Shown: in pieces, positions 1-10,000 of the stretch
Layout of the letters: the number at the start of each line of letters is the position of its first letter
Position numbering within the stretch: the stretch's first letter is position 1
Assembly (NCBI GenBank): GCA_916048095.2
Contig: OU696596.1
Span: forward strand, 2,744,195 to 2,808,194
Length of the DNA stretch: 64,000 nt
Reading direction: 5' to 3'
Source of the DNA: Sacculina carcini
Taxonomy: Eukaryota; Arthropoda; Thecostraca; Sacculinidae
Notes under the pieces: generated by a model
Databases searched by the model: none
What the model saw: the letters and a program-made list of their open reading frames with translations, nothing else
Told to the model about the DNA's origin: nothing
Position numbers and translations under genes: made by a program

Positions 1-1100
1 AGCCAGGCCAAACATATCTGGTAAAGTCTTCTCAAGCAACTAGACCCGTTGTCCCAATCTAAGGTTCATGGACTACATAAAACCACAATAGGATTCCGAG
101 AATCCACGATGTCCCCCACTGTCAAACATCGGCAACTTCTAGAGCACTGTGGTTAAAAATTGGCAACAGAATGTACAGCAATATTTTTCATATAACATGC
201 ACTCAACAACTGATTTCATAAAAATCGCAAAAATCAAGACATCACATTAGACTCCAAACTGTTCCGAATGATCGTCTTTGAAATTCTGCTCCATATAATG
301 TTTCCAATTGCCGTCTTCTTTTCTTTACAAGTCCTTTGTGATGAGATATAATGTGTTTTTGCTTTGTCTGCGCAGATTCAGCGGGTGCACTTGAAGCGAA
401 ACCTTTATACGCCCACGTGGACTTGACTGCCAACGGCTACAATGTTCAAGGGACGTCAGCCCAAGGAAGTTAAGCAACGTGAACGAATCGATCGATGAAA
501 ATGTGCCGAAATCAACCGCCTTGTGAATTTACAATGCCTGAGACGTTCTGGAATTTCCGCGAAATTCAATGCAATTTTAGTGAAGCTCCCGCCAGAAACC
601 CAGGATGACCTAATTGAACTGCTGTGCTTGAAAAGTCTCATTCAGACACGAAATTGTGATATTCAAACATTCAACTAATGACATTGTGACTCATGCATTG
701 ATATCGGAGTGTTATACGAGTATTAATTGATCAAATATTCTCCGTCTGGTTGTGAATAGCACTAAATTAGAAATATCCTATGGAAATCCGCCGTCTCCGC
801 ATGCAAAAAAAGTTTATTGAAAGAAGTAAAGAATAAACCAGCGTTGATATACATATAGACATTATAGACACTACAATCATAAATATGATTATTAAATGAT
901 TCGAACTTTATGCACCGTTGATAAATCAAATATATCTATCGAAAAATAACTTGTTTCTATTCTGCAATAATATATTTTTATGAGGTCGAATTTTTATTTA
1001 AAAACTAAAAAAGACTTAGCCTTCTTCATGAAAGAGACTGGGTACGCGTGTGCTGTTTAGTATTTTCTGGGTGCGCCTATGATCAGAAACAGCTGTGCTG
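1..1100. other. No recognisable gene; A+T-rich intergenic DNA
   Basis: Only short open frames under 70 codons occur here, on the minus strand at about 242-641, and they match nothing I recognise. The stretch 690-1020 is strongly A+T-rich. I see no RNA gene and no mobile element with clear ends. It may hold 3' or intronic sequence of a gene lying off the left edge. Confidence 0.5.
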
Positions 1101-1455
1101 TTCTACGTACTGTAACATACACACACACACACACACACACATGTACGCGTATATGCACGTGTGAATGCAGAGGTTAAAGACATATTTCTTATGGAGCTTA
1201 GATATTTGTAATATTCCAATCTTACAATATTGTTATTTGGGTTTTCTTGTTTTTATCACAATATATTTTTTTATGAAAAATCAACATGATCGCAAACACA
1301 GTCACACACACACATACGTACACACACGTACACACACACACACACACGTACACACACACACACATGCACACGTACGAGCACCTTCATAACACACACACAC
1401 ACACACACACATACACACACATACATACGCACAGACATACAGACACACAGACAGA
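1101..1455. repeat. (AC)n microsatellite cluster
   Basis: Two AC dinucleotide tracts (about 1101-1141 and 1303-1455) with scattered AT and GT interruptions. The long open frames made of Thr-His or Cys-Val dipeptides here are artefacts of the repeat. Confidence 0.9.
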
Positions 1456-1550
1456 CAAAAACTTGTAGACACTGACAGATTGAATAATGCACCGGTTGTG
1501 AGAACAGAGGCGTATCAAAGACGGAGCACACAAAGATTGATTGATTAAGC

Positions 1551-1730
1551 CAGTGGTTCCCAACCGGCAGTGTGATCCCGGACCCTAGTAAAAACCTAGT
1601 TTTGCTTAATCCTACAATTACCTAACGTTTACAATTACAAATACGTATACCTATCAAGAATCCCGAGTGTTCCAGAAATTATTGCTGATTTGAAGGCGGT
1701 GCAAACACTGAAACAGGTTGAGAACCACTG
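1551..1730. mobile_element. hAT-like MITE, 180 bp
   Basis: It begins CAGTGGTTCCCAACC and ends with the near-complement GGTTGAGAACCACTG. The flanking 8-mers gattaagc and gataaaac agree at 6 of 8 positions, as expected for an old 8-bp hAT target-site duplication. It has no coding capacity. Related copies lie at 15373, 19101, 21226 and 39268. Confidence 0.7.
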
Positions 1731-1835
1731 GATAAAACACGCAACACGTCTATCAGCAAATCCTTGTCAACACACTAAAACATTGCTTTATATATGCGCG
1801 CGTTTGAAACTGTCTGTATGTGTATGTATCTCTCT

Positions 1836-2080
1836 CTCTGTGTGTGTGTGTGTGTGTATGTGTGTGTGTGTGTATGTGTGTGTGTGTGTGTGTGTATGTG
1901 TGTGTGTGTGTGTTTATGTGTGTGTGTGTGTATGTGTGTGCTTTTGTGTGACAGCGTCGACCCTGAAGTCAGTGCATGTGGTGTGTTCAGGTTGTGAGGG
2001 ATTGTGTGTGTGCATGTGTTAGTGTGCATGTGTTAGTGTGCATGTGTTAGTGTGCATGTGTTAGTGTGTGTGTGTGTGTA
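1836..2080. repeat. (TG)n microsatellite with GTGCATGTGTTA minisatellite
   Basis: A long TG tract (1836-1945) is followed by four copies of a 15-bp unit containing GTGCATGTGTTAGT at about 2009-2065. Confidence 0.85.
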
Positions 2081-2510
2081 TGTGTGAGCGAGCTGCTGTG
2101 TTTTCGCTATGTGTGCCGTTTGCAAGCACCATTGTATTGTTGCATGACTTTTTCTACCGTCTGCAGGATGCAAAGGAAGGTGCGGTGTTGACAAATACGG
2201 TCTTGCAAATACGGCTTCAACATTTTGTTGTGCAATCTCCATGAAGCTGGTGAGTTTTCAGATAGCAATGCCAGAGTTATGTGGTTAAGAGGAATTTTGT
2301 GCGGTTACACTCAGATTATCAACTATCCATGAATCTGTACATAAAATGAATCACAATGCTATTTTTTCTACTCAGATAGTTTCGGATAAATATCCTATTG
2401 TTTTCATTGTCTGGAGTATAAGGAATAAGTCTTCAACTCAGACTTTCACAGCTGCAGTTCTAAGAGCGAATTCCTCTAGGTTTTATAGTTGAAAATTTAA
2501 AAGCCACAAT

Positions 2511-2820
2511 TGACAGCTGCTACACGGGAAGAAGTCGAAGCTTATGAACACACACAGGTGTGTCCCGTGTAGCTCACTACCACCGCAGAACCGACCTTCT
2601 CCACGCTATGACGCCACAAGGACGGAAGACGTATTAGAGAGGGCCACCTCCCCAGAATGCATGAAACAACACATGACTGATATCTGGTACCATTTATTGC
2701 TGGGTGGACAGGGGTTGTTGGATTATAGAATTATCCCAATGAAACTGTCTTCCGCCGGGCTTCAAACCACGGACCTCCCGCTTGTGAGGCGGGTGTGCTA
2801 CCACTACACCACTGAGTCCA
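2511..2820 (-). mobile_element. tRNA-Val-derived SINE (family SINE-1), full copy
   Basis: Read on the minus strand, the head resembles tRNA-Val. It has an A-box-like TGGTG..GTGGTAGCACA, an anticodon stem CCCGC/GCGGG around a loop with CAC, and a degenerate B box. The body of about 230 bp is shared with copies at 30338-30669 (also with the tRNA head) and 16662-16889 (head missing). This copy interrupts no gene. Confidence 0.75.
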
Positions 2821-2962
2821 GTGGTTTATAGTTATAGTTAGTTTAGTTTGAAATTAAACTTCCAAATAATTATAGGCTTAAAGATATGTCCCAATATGTT
2901 TGACTTCGATAGGATGTCAGATATACAGATATAATGTCACTGCAAATCGTCCTACTGTGTAC

Positions 2963-3120
2963 TCACGACGGCCCTTGTTGACGCGGGCAGGCCAACACTT
3001 TCCAGTACGTCAACCGTCTCCTGGAGGATGCCGGCGCTGTACATCAACTGCGATGAAGCGAGCGTTTTCACAGTCCCATAAGGATCGTAATTTGTTGTTG
3101 ATGATTCTATTGCATCATTA
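2963..3120 (-). other. Possible coding exon, unidentified
   Basis: A minus-strand open stretch of unbiased composition, including DPYGTVKTLASSQLMYSAG, ends in AGGGCCGTC followed by a consensus GTGAGT donor at 2957-2962. I find no matching partner exon in a compatible phase, so this could be an isolated exon of a gene extending beyond the left edge or a chance open frame. The acceptor is unclear. Confidence 0.3.
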
Positions 3121-3559
3121 AGGGAAAAGATTGAGTGAATTAGTACCAAAAAACAGGACAGAGCGTATATACCATTTAAATCAGGGGTTTTCAATCTTTT
3201 GATGGTGCCATACCCCTGATAGATTGACGAATATGGTCACTGTGGCTTAATTGTAATGGTGTAACGATGTGTACATGGGAGTGTAAGTTTGCGCGTATGG
3301 TTGAGTGATTGTAGAGTGTGAGAGGTGCGTACTTGTGTGAATGGATTCTTGTGTGATGGAGGAGTGTGCAAGATCGCAAGTGTTGAGTGTCAGGTGTCGT
3401 GGTGGCGTTGGTTTGCTCTGCATGTGTATGTGAGTGTGTGTGTGCGTATGCAATGGTGTCCTTGTTTTGTACTCTGAGTTCGTGGAGGGAGTCGTGTTCG
3501 GGCGTGTTCGCTGTGCGGTGTGGTCTTGTAGGCACGCGTGGGACATCGCTGCCCCACGC

Positions 3560-3800
3560 GCGCCTATCTTTTAATTCATGTTGATGCAGTGTAGATGAAG
3601 TGTATCCGCGTACTGGATGCTCGTCAGGCAGGTTCCGCAAGAATATGTCCAGTCTCGACTTGAAAGCTTCAACGTTAATATTCGTTCTGCAGCCGTCGTT
3701 GGAAAATTGTGTCTCACACATGTTCGACCGATTTTCTTGCTGATACGGGGCCCAACACGGAGCATTTGAGATTATGAACATATGAATCCTTGGAGGATTT
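3560..3800 (-). pseudogene. LINE reverse-transcriptase C-terminal remnant
   Basis: The minus strand encodes NVEAFKSRLDIFLRNLPDEH followed by PVRGYTSS. This resembles the 'FK..LD' end found at the C-terminus of many non-LTR retrotransposon proteins. No RT core is present, so it is a 5'-truncated 3' end. The remaining open frame down to 3191 is His/Thr-rich low complexity. Confidence 0.45.
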
Positions 3801-4098
3801 TCCAAATATGAATGATCTTTCTCTTCTCCTTTGCTGAGAGTAAAGTCACAGCCGTCTCAGTCGTTCCCAGTAGTTAAAGCCATTATAAATATAACACCAT
3901 TATAGTAGAGATACGACTTTGAGAAAATGCAGTTACGAACAGCCCCTCGGTCTCCTGGGGACTTTCGGTACTTTTATGCGCTAATTTATGATAAATTTCG
4001 ATATCATGCGTGAGGCAACGGGGCCCCTCAACACTCGGGCCCCCGGGTCGCGGGGCGCTGGGGGCTGTTGCTACGGCTCCGGTCTTACAGCACTCATG

Positions 4099-4663
4099 GG
4101 GCGTGTTTCATTATCACTAACGTAAGTGCTGAAGGAAGTTGATTGAAGTGAACGGATAATGAAACACTTTGTGAAGTGATACATCAATGACGATTGTTTG
4201 ACTATTTTGAACAGCTGAGTGCGAATAAACCCACTAACTTTCTGGTCCAAATAATTTGTTTTGCTTCATTTTCATCATTTGCATTATGCTTTCTGTTGAT
4301 TTGCTGAATTTTAGTTCATGGATTCATTAATTCCATATGGAACTGCGCTAATCTAAGCATTCTCGGATTTACACAAATACCACACAAATACTTTAAGCCG
4401 TCCGCTATGACGAACAAAATACTCACAGAAAATATATTATATATTATATAGTCCTCAACAAATATATTCTATTCCTCTATTCAATTCCAAAACAAACAGC
4501 ACACGGGAAAAGGATGTCGCTAAACCGCAATGTTTGCCTAATGCCTTCTGCTTCAAGCCTTCCGAGTGAAGCGCAGTGAAGTACTTCACTCCACCTTCAG
4601 CATTGATAATGTAACACTGTGAAGCGCTTCCTAGCGCTTCAGCATTGATAATGAAACACGCCC
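4099..4663. mobile_element. MITE, 565 bp, terminal inverted repeats GGGCGTGTTTCATTATCA
   Basis: The left end GGGCGTGTTTCATTATCA is matched at the right end by its complement ending GAAACACGCCC. Both ends are flanked by ATG (4096-4098 and 4664-4666), a 3-bp duplication that would suit the PIF/Harbinger group, although the usual target is TWA. The right subterminal region repeats CATTGATAATG and contains GAAGCGCTTC palindromes. No coding capacity. It ends 41 bp before the copper transporter start codon. Confidence 0.75.
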
Positions 4664-4704
4664 ATGGTTTCGTGTGACTTGCATTCTCAGATGAGGTGAT
4701 TACA

Positions 4705-7521
4705 ATGCTTCAACATCTCTTAGTGACATTCTCGCTATTCGTGGCAATTGTGGCGAGACCTCTTCCAGGTAAGCAAATGGAAGTCTTTGTTTAGTTTACG
4801 TCTCGTGTGTATAATTCGCGGTCACCATCTTTAGAAGTTTGTCGTACTAATCGCTATTTAATGTGTTTACTTCTTAACCGTAAGGTCCTCCGGTTGGGCT
4901 CATAACGATGGATGTGTGTGTGTGTATGTGTGTGTGTGTGTGTGCGTGTGTGTGTGTGTGTGTGCAAGTGTCAGTTGTTTTAGCACCAAACACGACTGAG
5001 TGGATTGTTAAATTTTTGAAGACATTTTATTTTTGATTATTGAACATTGTCATAGTTTAGTCAATTAATCAGTTAGGTCCGCTTTCCTAGGGAGGAGCCA
5101 AAAAAGTAGTGAATTCTGAAAGAGGGAATCGTGTTTTCTAATCCGCTCAGGAGACTAAATTATACACCAACTTCTTATCATATTAAATGACTGTTTTAAT
5201 CCTTTCTTCCAACTTGTTTATTATTATTATGTATGGATTTCAAACGTTCCATCGAAGACCAGCGTATATCGCACGGCATGGCTTCACCAGGCAATGAACT
5301 TGCTGAATCGAAGATTGATGTTTCGCACAATGACAAGAACATTGCGGATCTGCTGCGCGATTCAAGGATGACGGTCAGTATCGATTCCAGGATGATGATC
5401 TGTGGCTGACGATCAGTATCGATTCTGTCTTACCAGAGTATCGATTCTGGACGGACTCTCTTTCATTTTCCATGTCTAATCTGATCCTTTTGATGTTTCT
5501 CCCGCTATTCACTGCTTACATTTCATTTTATATTTATTCGGTAATGGAGCGAATAAATCATGACATTTATGAATAAGAAAATTAGACCATACGTCATCTG
5601 ATAGAATTAGCAAATGTCGAGTTTTTATGACGAAAAAACATGATCACATTTATGTAAATCTTTCATTGTCTTTTAAACAAATGTATTGTATGTATCCAAA
5701 TGTACCTGTGTATTAGTTAGATAATGGCTAAGTTTATAAGCTCAGAGTGCCTCAATTGAGTGCAATATTAATAACAATATAAATCAGCGAGATTTGATTG
5801 ATTATTGTGTATTATATTTTATTATAATACACATTATTATTTTATTATATTTATATTTGACTCAAACGGTTATTGTGGTTACATTTCGTTGCAAATTTCA
5901 CTGGTGACAAGCTGAACATTTTTCCAGATGACGTTTTTTGGAGGTTTCGACTTTTCGTTGTGGCTGGAATCATTCGAAATCAGCGGCTCTGCGCAATTAT
6001 TGGCCGCGTGCGTCGGAATTGCCGCGTTGGCAGCTCTATATGAGGCTATCAAAATTGCCAGGTAGCAAACCTTTCTGCTCAACCGTTGCGAAACTTCAGC
6101 GATCAGTTTATAACGTATTTTTCCAAGATAATATTACATTTAAGTTAATAATTAAGTGAGCAGATATTTTTAAGAGCCTCTTTAGATACTCGGAATATAT
6201 GCAAACAATTTTTACTATATATCAACACATTTATGGGCTTGTTATTGAATAAGTTATATATTATATGATGTGATTTTATAGCAATTTTTTTAAAGTTCGT
6301 GATGATCAGCTACATTCAAGATTTTTCCGTGTTTTTTCAGAGTCAAAGCCGCCGTGTCCAATGCATCTGATCCTCATAATGATAAACATCATTGGTGAGT
6401 ATTCATTATATAATGTTTGAATTTTTGTTATTCAATTTTATTCGGTAATTACCTAAATGGATATATATATAATTTTGGAATTATTGTCCGTGAATAAATT
6501 TATCAAAAGTTCTTGTCAGCATTTGTTCTACTTCTTCTTGAAGATTACTCGACGCGGCGAAAAATGGACATTGAAATGCATGAAATGCAAAAAATTCATT
6601 ATAAAATGGACATAGGAAAAAAGTAATCGTGGGTTTGTTGTGTGTTTTAATCTTCAGGTTTCAAACGTTTGCACATTTTATTCAGGTGAGCAAGTTTGAG
6701 ATTAGCACTGACTGCTGCTAGAATGTTTCTACCACTAAACTAAGCATTCTCTTTGCGTCTTCATATAGAACGTGTTTAAAGACATTTGAAAACAAAGTTT
6801 TTGTTACTGTGCATTGTGCATATCAGCCAATACCTTCTAGCCATGGATGACCTAGTATACATGCTTTGACTATCTCTAAAGAGATTCTTTTTTCCCAATT
6901 GCTCACTTCTTAGTGAGAAAACCCGTGGCGTATCCAGAGTGCAATTTTGGAAGGGACTGAAATAATTTTGGGGGATATATATGCATAATTATGCAACGTC
7001 TTTGCGATAATGCTTTATCTATTAACAAATTGTACAGAAAAATATTTCTATTGAACCTCTTGGTTATGAGGAGGTGATAGAAACATTTTGGGCGTGGGGC
7101 TTCAGCCCCTGAGCCCCCCTCCTCTGGATACACCAGTGAGGCAACCCTACATTTTTTCAGAACAGCATCGGTCTATTCCAGGCTTGATTCATGTATTTAT
7201 TTTGCCTTTGTCATCAAATTGAACCTACCCTTCTTCACTTGGTAAATAAGTCAATCCGCCACCGGTGAGGAATTATACAGAAATTAAGAGCCACTGCTCT
7301 GAAGAGAGCGTTCTCAGGTTGCCTCAGCGTGGGCCACTGAGGTGGATGTGTGTGTGTGTTGGCAGGTGACCGTGGGAAACTTGCTAATGTTGGCCGTGAT
7401 GACCTACAGTTCGTGGCTGTTTGTGGCGGTCAGTATTGGGGCGACGCTTGGGTATGGCCTGCTAGCTCGGTGTGTCTCGGTTCACGCATTGCTGGGTCAG
7501 GCAGTTCCACAATGCCACTAA
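4705..7521 (+). CDS. SLC31A1: High-affinity copper transporter, CTR1/SLC31 family
   Basis: Six exons join in frame: 4705-4768, 5258-5373, 5928-6061, 6341-6394, 6658-6685 (28 bp) and 7366-7521, giving 183 residues; human CTR1 has 190. The protein is a trimeric channel importing Cu(I) across the plasma membrane. The N-terminus is hydrophobic (MLQHLLVTFSLFVAIVARPL), possibly a signal peptide. Before TM1 comes SRMTMTFFGGF, resembling the family MxM-MTF motif. TM1 ends AALAALYEAIKIAR. TM2 carries the Cu-binding MxxxM (MLAVM) and the family TY. TM3 has GxxxG (GATLG). The tail ends in CH before the stop, like the metal-binding tail of the family. Exons 3-6 are certain by family match. Exons 1 and 2 are inferred from splice sites and compatible phase (AG|AC acceptor at 5257/5258; donor GTCAGT after 5373). 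All other introns have GT-AG ends. The upstream MITE may supply the 5' UTR. Confidence 0.85.
4916..4964. repeat. (TG)n microsatellite in CTR1 intron 1
   Basis: TG tract with TATG and CGTG interruptions, 150 bp downstream of the exon 1 donor. Confidence 0.9.
6925..7137. repeat. Dispersed repeat with GTATCCAGAG inverted ends
   Basis: The left end reads TGGCGTATCCAGAG and the right end is the complement of TGGTGTATCCAGAG. The interior (TTTTGG..GATATAT..TCTTGGTTATGA..GCTTCAGCCCC) is shared with 24040-24293. It is a short non-autonomous element of unassigned class lying in CTR1 intron 5. Confidence 0.6.
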
Positions 7522-8654
7522 CAATATGCCTGGGCGGATTAGAACCAAACTTCTTTCAACCAAACTTTTAGTGAAATTCAATGAAATTTCGTCAAATTAT
7601 CCTCAAAGGATTTTGTTATATTTGCACTACGCATGCTGGCATATGAAGTTACTTCAATCCCCCCAAAGAAATATATCTAGGTCAGCCTTTGCGTGTTATT
7701 ATTGGACCAACCAAGACACTACCACAAAGCGCTCGTACGACAAGAACAAATACAATTCTAGAAAACACATTTATTCGACACAAACACACGACCAATACAA
7801 TGTACACAACGTACATACAGACAACACATACACACAAGATAATATAGTTTACCCGACTTAACAGAAAGGGTTAAACAAATGTACACATTAAGAACATATA
7901 AGAAAAACAAATTGCCCGTTGAAGTATGAAGGCGAGAGGGCGAATATTTTGTCTTAATTATTTGTTTCGTTTAAATTATATCTCATTTACTATCAACTGC
8001 AATACAACTCAAAAACCACACATGGACCCATGTGCAGTGTGCAACAATGCACAAGAGCGCTCCATTGCAGGATTGGTCGTTGAAATACAATGTCACACCG
8101 CAGTACAAAGCAAGCGAGCAAGGATTATTCATAAGATTTTAAGAAACTCAACAGTGCACTCACAAATAACCAACACACACACACACACGCAAGAAACATA
8201 CACACACAAAGCCATTGTAGACCGTTCAGCATTGGATAGACCAATACAAACAAAACACACACACACACGCACGCATATATATAGTGGAAAATCAAGCTAA
8301 CGAAAATTTCGCCACTAGATGTCACCGCTTGCCACAAGACCCGAAATTGTCACAACTTCACGTTTTCATACCAAACTCTGACACTAAAAAACTATTGTTT
8401 AAACTAAACAATTCGCCGCTTAATGATCGAATGGTCCGCCATTGTTAATTATGTTTTTGCAAAATAAACATTTACACACTTTTTGCTGCACAGTTGCTAG
8501 ATAAATCATTCCAGAAACATCCACTAGCTGAATCAACGTGTCAGCCCCACATGACGGACACACGCACACACTATAACGATAAAGATGATTGGAAACAGCA
8601 AACATAAATCAGAACAAACAAAGGATATAGTAACAGAATAAAGACACACACGCA

Positions 8655-8746
8655 TATTATTAATTGCAGGTAAATCCAGTAGCATGAGGGGAGGAGTGCA
8701 GGCACTATTACCACCCTGCGGTGGCCCCATGTACTGGAAGCTAACC
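8655..8746 (-). mobile_element. SINE-3 3' tail, truncated copy
   Basis: On the minus strand it reads CTTCCAGTACATGGGGCCAC, then GCAGGGTGGTAATAGTGCC, then TGCTACTGGATTTACCTG, ending in an A/T-rich tail. This roughly 90-bp block recurs at 10777, 15005, 17925, 20187 and 21620. Confidence 0.7.
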
Positions 8747-9707
8747 AAAAGATGTAAAGAGGAGAGAGTTTGAGAAAGAAGAGCTTAGTCAGGAAGATGA
8801 GAAAGGAGGATGAATAAAAATAATTGGGACGGATACACCTTTTCAGTGCAACACACACGGACACACACACATTTCCACTGTGCAGACACGCATACACACC
8901 GGGGACAGACAAGAGCGCTCGGAGCCTCTGAAAGTCCCCTTGTACAACGTGACGCAGCTGTGAATTGTGCGTGCGCTTGAGTCCATGTGCGTGCGTGCGT
9001 GTAATTGCGCACTTCGCGATGTCTTCACAACACTAAGTGGCCGGATAAGAGAAAGAAGGTCGCAGGAAGTCGAGAGGGACCGGATAAGATTGGAGGAGAT
9101 GATGTGGAAGAATAGAACGGAGGCATAATCGCTGAGCCAATGTCCAGTGATTCGTGTCATATAGTTGTGGTGTGATGCTGACCAAAGCCAAGCAAACACA
9201 CAAACACACACACACACACACAGACAGACGAGCAAACAGCGAGCCACACCCATGAAGAGGAAGTTAACCAAGTAGGATATAGAAAGAAGAGCACGACAAA
9301 AACGACAGAAGACGGGAATGAAAGGAAATCAAAGATCAGATTCGGCGATGGTATCAGAAAGGACATGTTTTAAACACTACGATTTTGAATAAAGTTGACA
9401 TAATGAAGAGGTTTGTGCGCGAGACATCATCAATCCATCCCAAACACAAAACACACACACAGACAGGCATACATACAGACAAACACGGCACATACAGGCA
9501 TAGTTGCAAACGGTGCCGTAAGCAACAATGAAAACAACATCCAATAACAGTTGGACATGACAACCAAAATACACACACAAACACACATTAGAGAACAAGC
9601 TATTTGACAAGGAAAAACAGAGCAAGAAACTATCCACAAACACATGCAAGCACACACACACACACACAAAGTCTGAAACGGCATGAAAAATGTAGATAAA
9701 ACAACAG

Positions 9708-9710
<3 letters not shown>

Positions 9711-9782
<72 letters not shown>
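9711..9782. repeat. (AT)n microsatellite, about 36 units
   Basis: Uninterrupted TA dinucleotides over about 70 bp. It is self-complementary and can extrude as a cruciform. Confidence 0.95.
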
Positions 9783-9786
<4 letters not shown>

Positions 9787-10000
9787 ACACAGTTTTATCG
9801 CAAGTATTAACAATACTACCAACAAGCAAACAAACAGCAGCAATAATGAACACTTATATATGAAAATAAAACAGTAAGACATCAAAGAGAGCAAGTGTGT
9901 ATGTGTGTATATACGTGTGTTTGTGTGTGTGTATACGAGTGTATGTTTGTGTGTGTGTATATACGAGTGTATGTGTGTGTGTGTGTGGGAATCTCGTGGT

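Larger units (their letters stand above)
7522..10000. other. Intergenic region between convergent CTR1 and NXF1
   Basis: No gene is supported. The region holds scattered (AC)n tracts (8175-8205, 8255-8270, 9195-9220, 9450-9460, 9653-9668), a pure (AT)n run, and a SINE-3 tail. One minus-strand stretch at about 8424-8560 encodes CPSCGADTLIQLVDVSG and then CKCLFCKN, a possible zinc-ribbon-like exon. I cannot connect it to anything. Confidence 0.5.

Noticed and set aside
2169-2249. Plus-strand exon with CTGCAG acceptor and GTGAGT donor (Cys-rich)
   Set aside because: Short, no neighbouring exons in phase and no recognisable family; the splice-like ends are likely chance.
2750-2820. tRNA-Val gene
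   Set aside because: The cloverleaf-like part is joined to a repeated body found at two other loci, so it is a SINE head rather than a gene.
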